From contig NZ_JAWKWO010000004.1 in the NCBI RefSeq assembly GCF_041397485.1, forward strand, positions 186,001 through 250,000: DNA of 64,000 nucleotides, in the 5' to 3' direction. Made by a program: the position numbers and the translations under genes. Each line of letters opens with the position of its first letter. Position 1 is the first letter of the stretch. The notes beneath the pieces were generated by a model, which was given only the letters and a program-made list of their open reading frames with translations, did not search any database and was not told the origin of the DNA. Positions 62,823 to 64,000 of the stretch are shown piece by piece. This DNA is from Zhengella sp020637775 (GTDB taxonomy: Bacteria > Pseudomonadota > Alphaproteobacteria > Rhizobiales > Rhizobiaceae).

Positions 62823-64000
62823 ATGAACCGTATCGCCGCCACTGCAGCCTTGTCCGCGTCCTTGCTGGCGCTCACGGCCGCCCAGGCTTTCGCAGAATCC
62901 ACCTTGAACATCCTGCATATCAACGACTGGCACAGCCGTATCGAATCCATCAACAAGTATGACTCGACCTGTTCGGCCGACGACGAGACGGAGGGCAAGT
63001 GCTTCGGCGGCGCCGCGCGCCTTGTCACCGCCGCGCGTGAGGCGCGCCAGGCCATGGGCGAGGACACCACCCTGTTCCTGAATGCCGGCGACAATTTCCA
63101 GGGCTCGCTGTTCTATTCCACCTACAAGGGCGAAGCCGAGGCCGAATTCCTGGCCATGATGGGCACGGATGTCATGACCATCGGCAACCACGAATTCGAC
63201 GATGGCGAACCCGGTCTTGCCACCTTCATGGAGAAGGTTTCCTTTCCGGTCATCTCCGCCAATGTCCTGCCAAGCTACAAGTCCGCGCTGGCCGGCAAGG
63301 TGCAGCCGTCCGTGGTCATCGAGAAGGGCGGCATGAAATACGGCATCGTCGGCGCGGTCGCCAACGACACCGATGAATTGTCCTCGCCCGGCGAAGACAT
63401 TCTCATCGCCCAGGATGTTGCCGCCATCACCGATGCGGTCAAGGCGCTGCAGGAACAGGGCGTCGACAAGATCATCGCGCTTACCCATGTCGGCTATCCG
63501 CGCGACCTTGCCGCCATCGCGAAGATCCCTGGTGTCGATGTGGTCGTCGGCGGCCATTCCCACACCTATCTCGCCAATGGCGACGACAGCGCCGCGGGCC
63601 CCTATCCGACCTGGGTCGAAAACCCGGACGGCTACCGCGTGCCGGTCGTTCAGGCCAAGGCCTATTCGAAATATCTGGGCAAGCTCACCGTCACCTTCGA
63701 CGACAATGGCGTCGTCACGGCGGCCGACGGCGCGCCCATGTTGCTCGATGCCTCGGTGACGCCCGATGAGGCTGCCGCGGCCCGGATCAAGGAGCTTGCC
63801 GCACCGATCGAGGAACTGAAGGCCAAGGTCGTGGCCAGCACCGAAGGCCCGATCGAGGGCAGCCGCGAGGTCTGCCGCGCCGGGGAATGCGCCATGGGCA
63901 ATCTCGTCGCCGATGCCATGCTCGACCGCGTCAGCGACCAGGGCATCCAGGTTGCCATCCAGAACGGTGGCGGCCTGCGCGCCTCCATCGACGCCGGCGA
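62823..64000 (+). CDS. 5'-nucleotidase / metallophosphatase (partial, cut by window edge)
   Basis: First 392 residues of a periplasmic bifunctional metallophosphatase/5'-nucleotidase. Signal peptide 1-24 (AFA cleavage), then metal ligands in LHINDWHSR, NAGDNFQG, TIGNHEFDDG and VGGHSHT. The C-terminal nucleotide-binding domain begins (QNGGGLRASI) and is cut by the window end. GGGAGA precedes ATG 62823. It probably scavenges phosphate or nucleosides. Confidence 0.92.
   Translation, partial: MNRIAATAALSASLLALTAAQAFAESTLNILHINDWHSRIESINKYDSTCSADDETEGKCFGGAARLVTAAREARQAMGEDTTLFLNAGDNFQGSLFYSTYKGEAEAEFLAMMGTDVMTIGNHEFDDGEPGLATFMEKVSFPVISANVLPSYKSALAGKVQPSVVIEKGGMKYGIVGAVANDTDELSSPGEDILIAQDVAAITDAVKALQEQGVDKIIALTHVGYPRDLAAIAKIPGVDVVVGGHSHTYLANGDDSAAGPYPTWVENPDGYRVPVVQAKAYSKYLGKLTVTFDDNGVVTAADGAPMLLDASVTPDEAAAARIKELAAPIEELKAKVVASTEGPIEGSREVCRAGECAMGNLVADAMLDRVSDQGIQVAIQNGGGLRASIDAG

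Overview
The window looks like chromosomal DNA of an alphaproteobacterium, most likely a member of the Hyphomicrobiales (Rhizobiales). It is GC-rich, and its gene content fits that group: a glgP-glgB-glgC-glgA-pgm-glgX operon, an Omp10-type lipoprotein like that of Brucella, homospermidine synthase, an ornithine decarboxylase with a long structured leader, a ScfR-type short-chain fatty acyl regulator, and CtrA-like TTAACCAT boxes. The family or genus cannot be fixed from sequence reading alone. Both window edges cut genes: glgX at the left and a 5'-nucleotidase at the right. I saw no rRNA, tRNA, CRISPR array or prophage.

Layout. 1-10986 (minus): complete glycogen synthesis and breakdown operon, cut in glgX. 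11075-21318: divergent ScfR-type regulator, then a plus-strand propionate operon (bioY, pccB, unknown gene, 23-codon ORF, pccA, methylmalonyl-CoA mutase, propionyl-CoA synthetase) that activates propionate, carboxylates it and rearranges it to succinyl-CoA, with a biotin importer for the biotin-dependent carboxylase. 21520-25040: OmpA lipoprotein, pyrC, a MarR regulator and a Crp/Fnr regulator, with a regulatory-looking 441-bp gap between the last two. 25042-26068: an IS110-family element inserted exactly at the crp stop codon. 26214-31119: DEAD-box helicase, diguanylate cyclase, acyl-CoA dehydrogenase and a divergent SCP2 protein.

31233-36331: acetyltransferase, ornithine decarboxylase behind a ~436-nt leader (candidate speF RNA), LysR regulator, and a DUF1007/NicO metal-transport pair. 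36332-41471: small membrane protein, acetyltransferase, aminotransferase, SLC13-type transporter and TetR regulator. 41562-48511 (minus): TRAP transporter dctPQM preceded by a near-perfect sigma-54 promoter and by its own two-component system dctBD. 48608-55628: TerB-like protein, tRNA hydroxylase TrhO, endolysin-like muramidase, KDPG aldolase, DUF882 peptidase and an NtrC-type regulator. 55771-64000: M3 oligopeptidase, DUF3445 protein, homospermidine synthase, Omp10-like lipoprotein, YugP-type protease, PaaK-like ligase and the partial 5'-nucleotidase.

The most interesting signals are mostly non-coding. They are: a 14-bp palindrome shared by the glycogen operon and the KDPG aldolase gene; the odc leader with competing hairpins; the IS110 non-coding end, which carries an 8-nt copy of its own opposite end, as expected of a bridge RNA; the sigma-54 promoter in front of the TRAP operon; CtrA-like boxes; and a possible small RNA between marR and crp.
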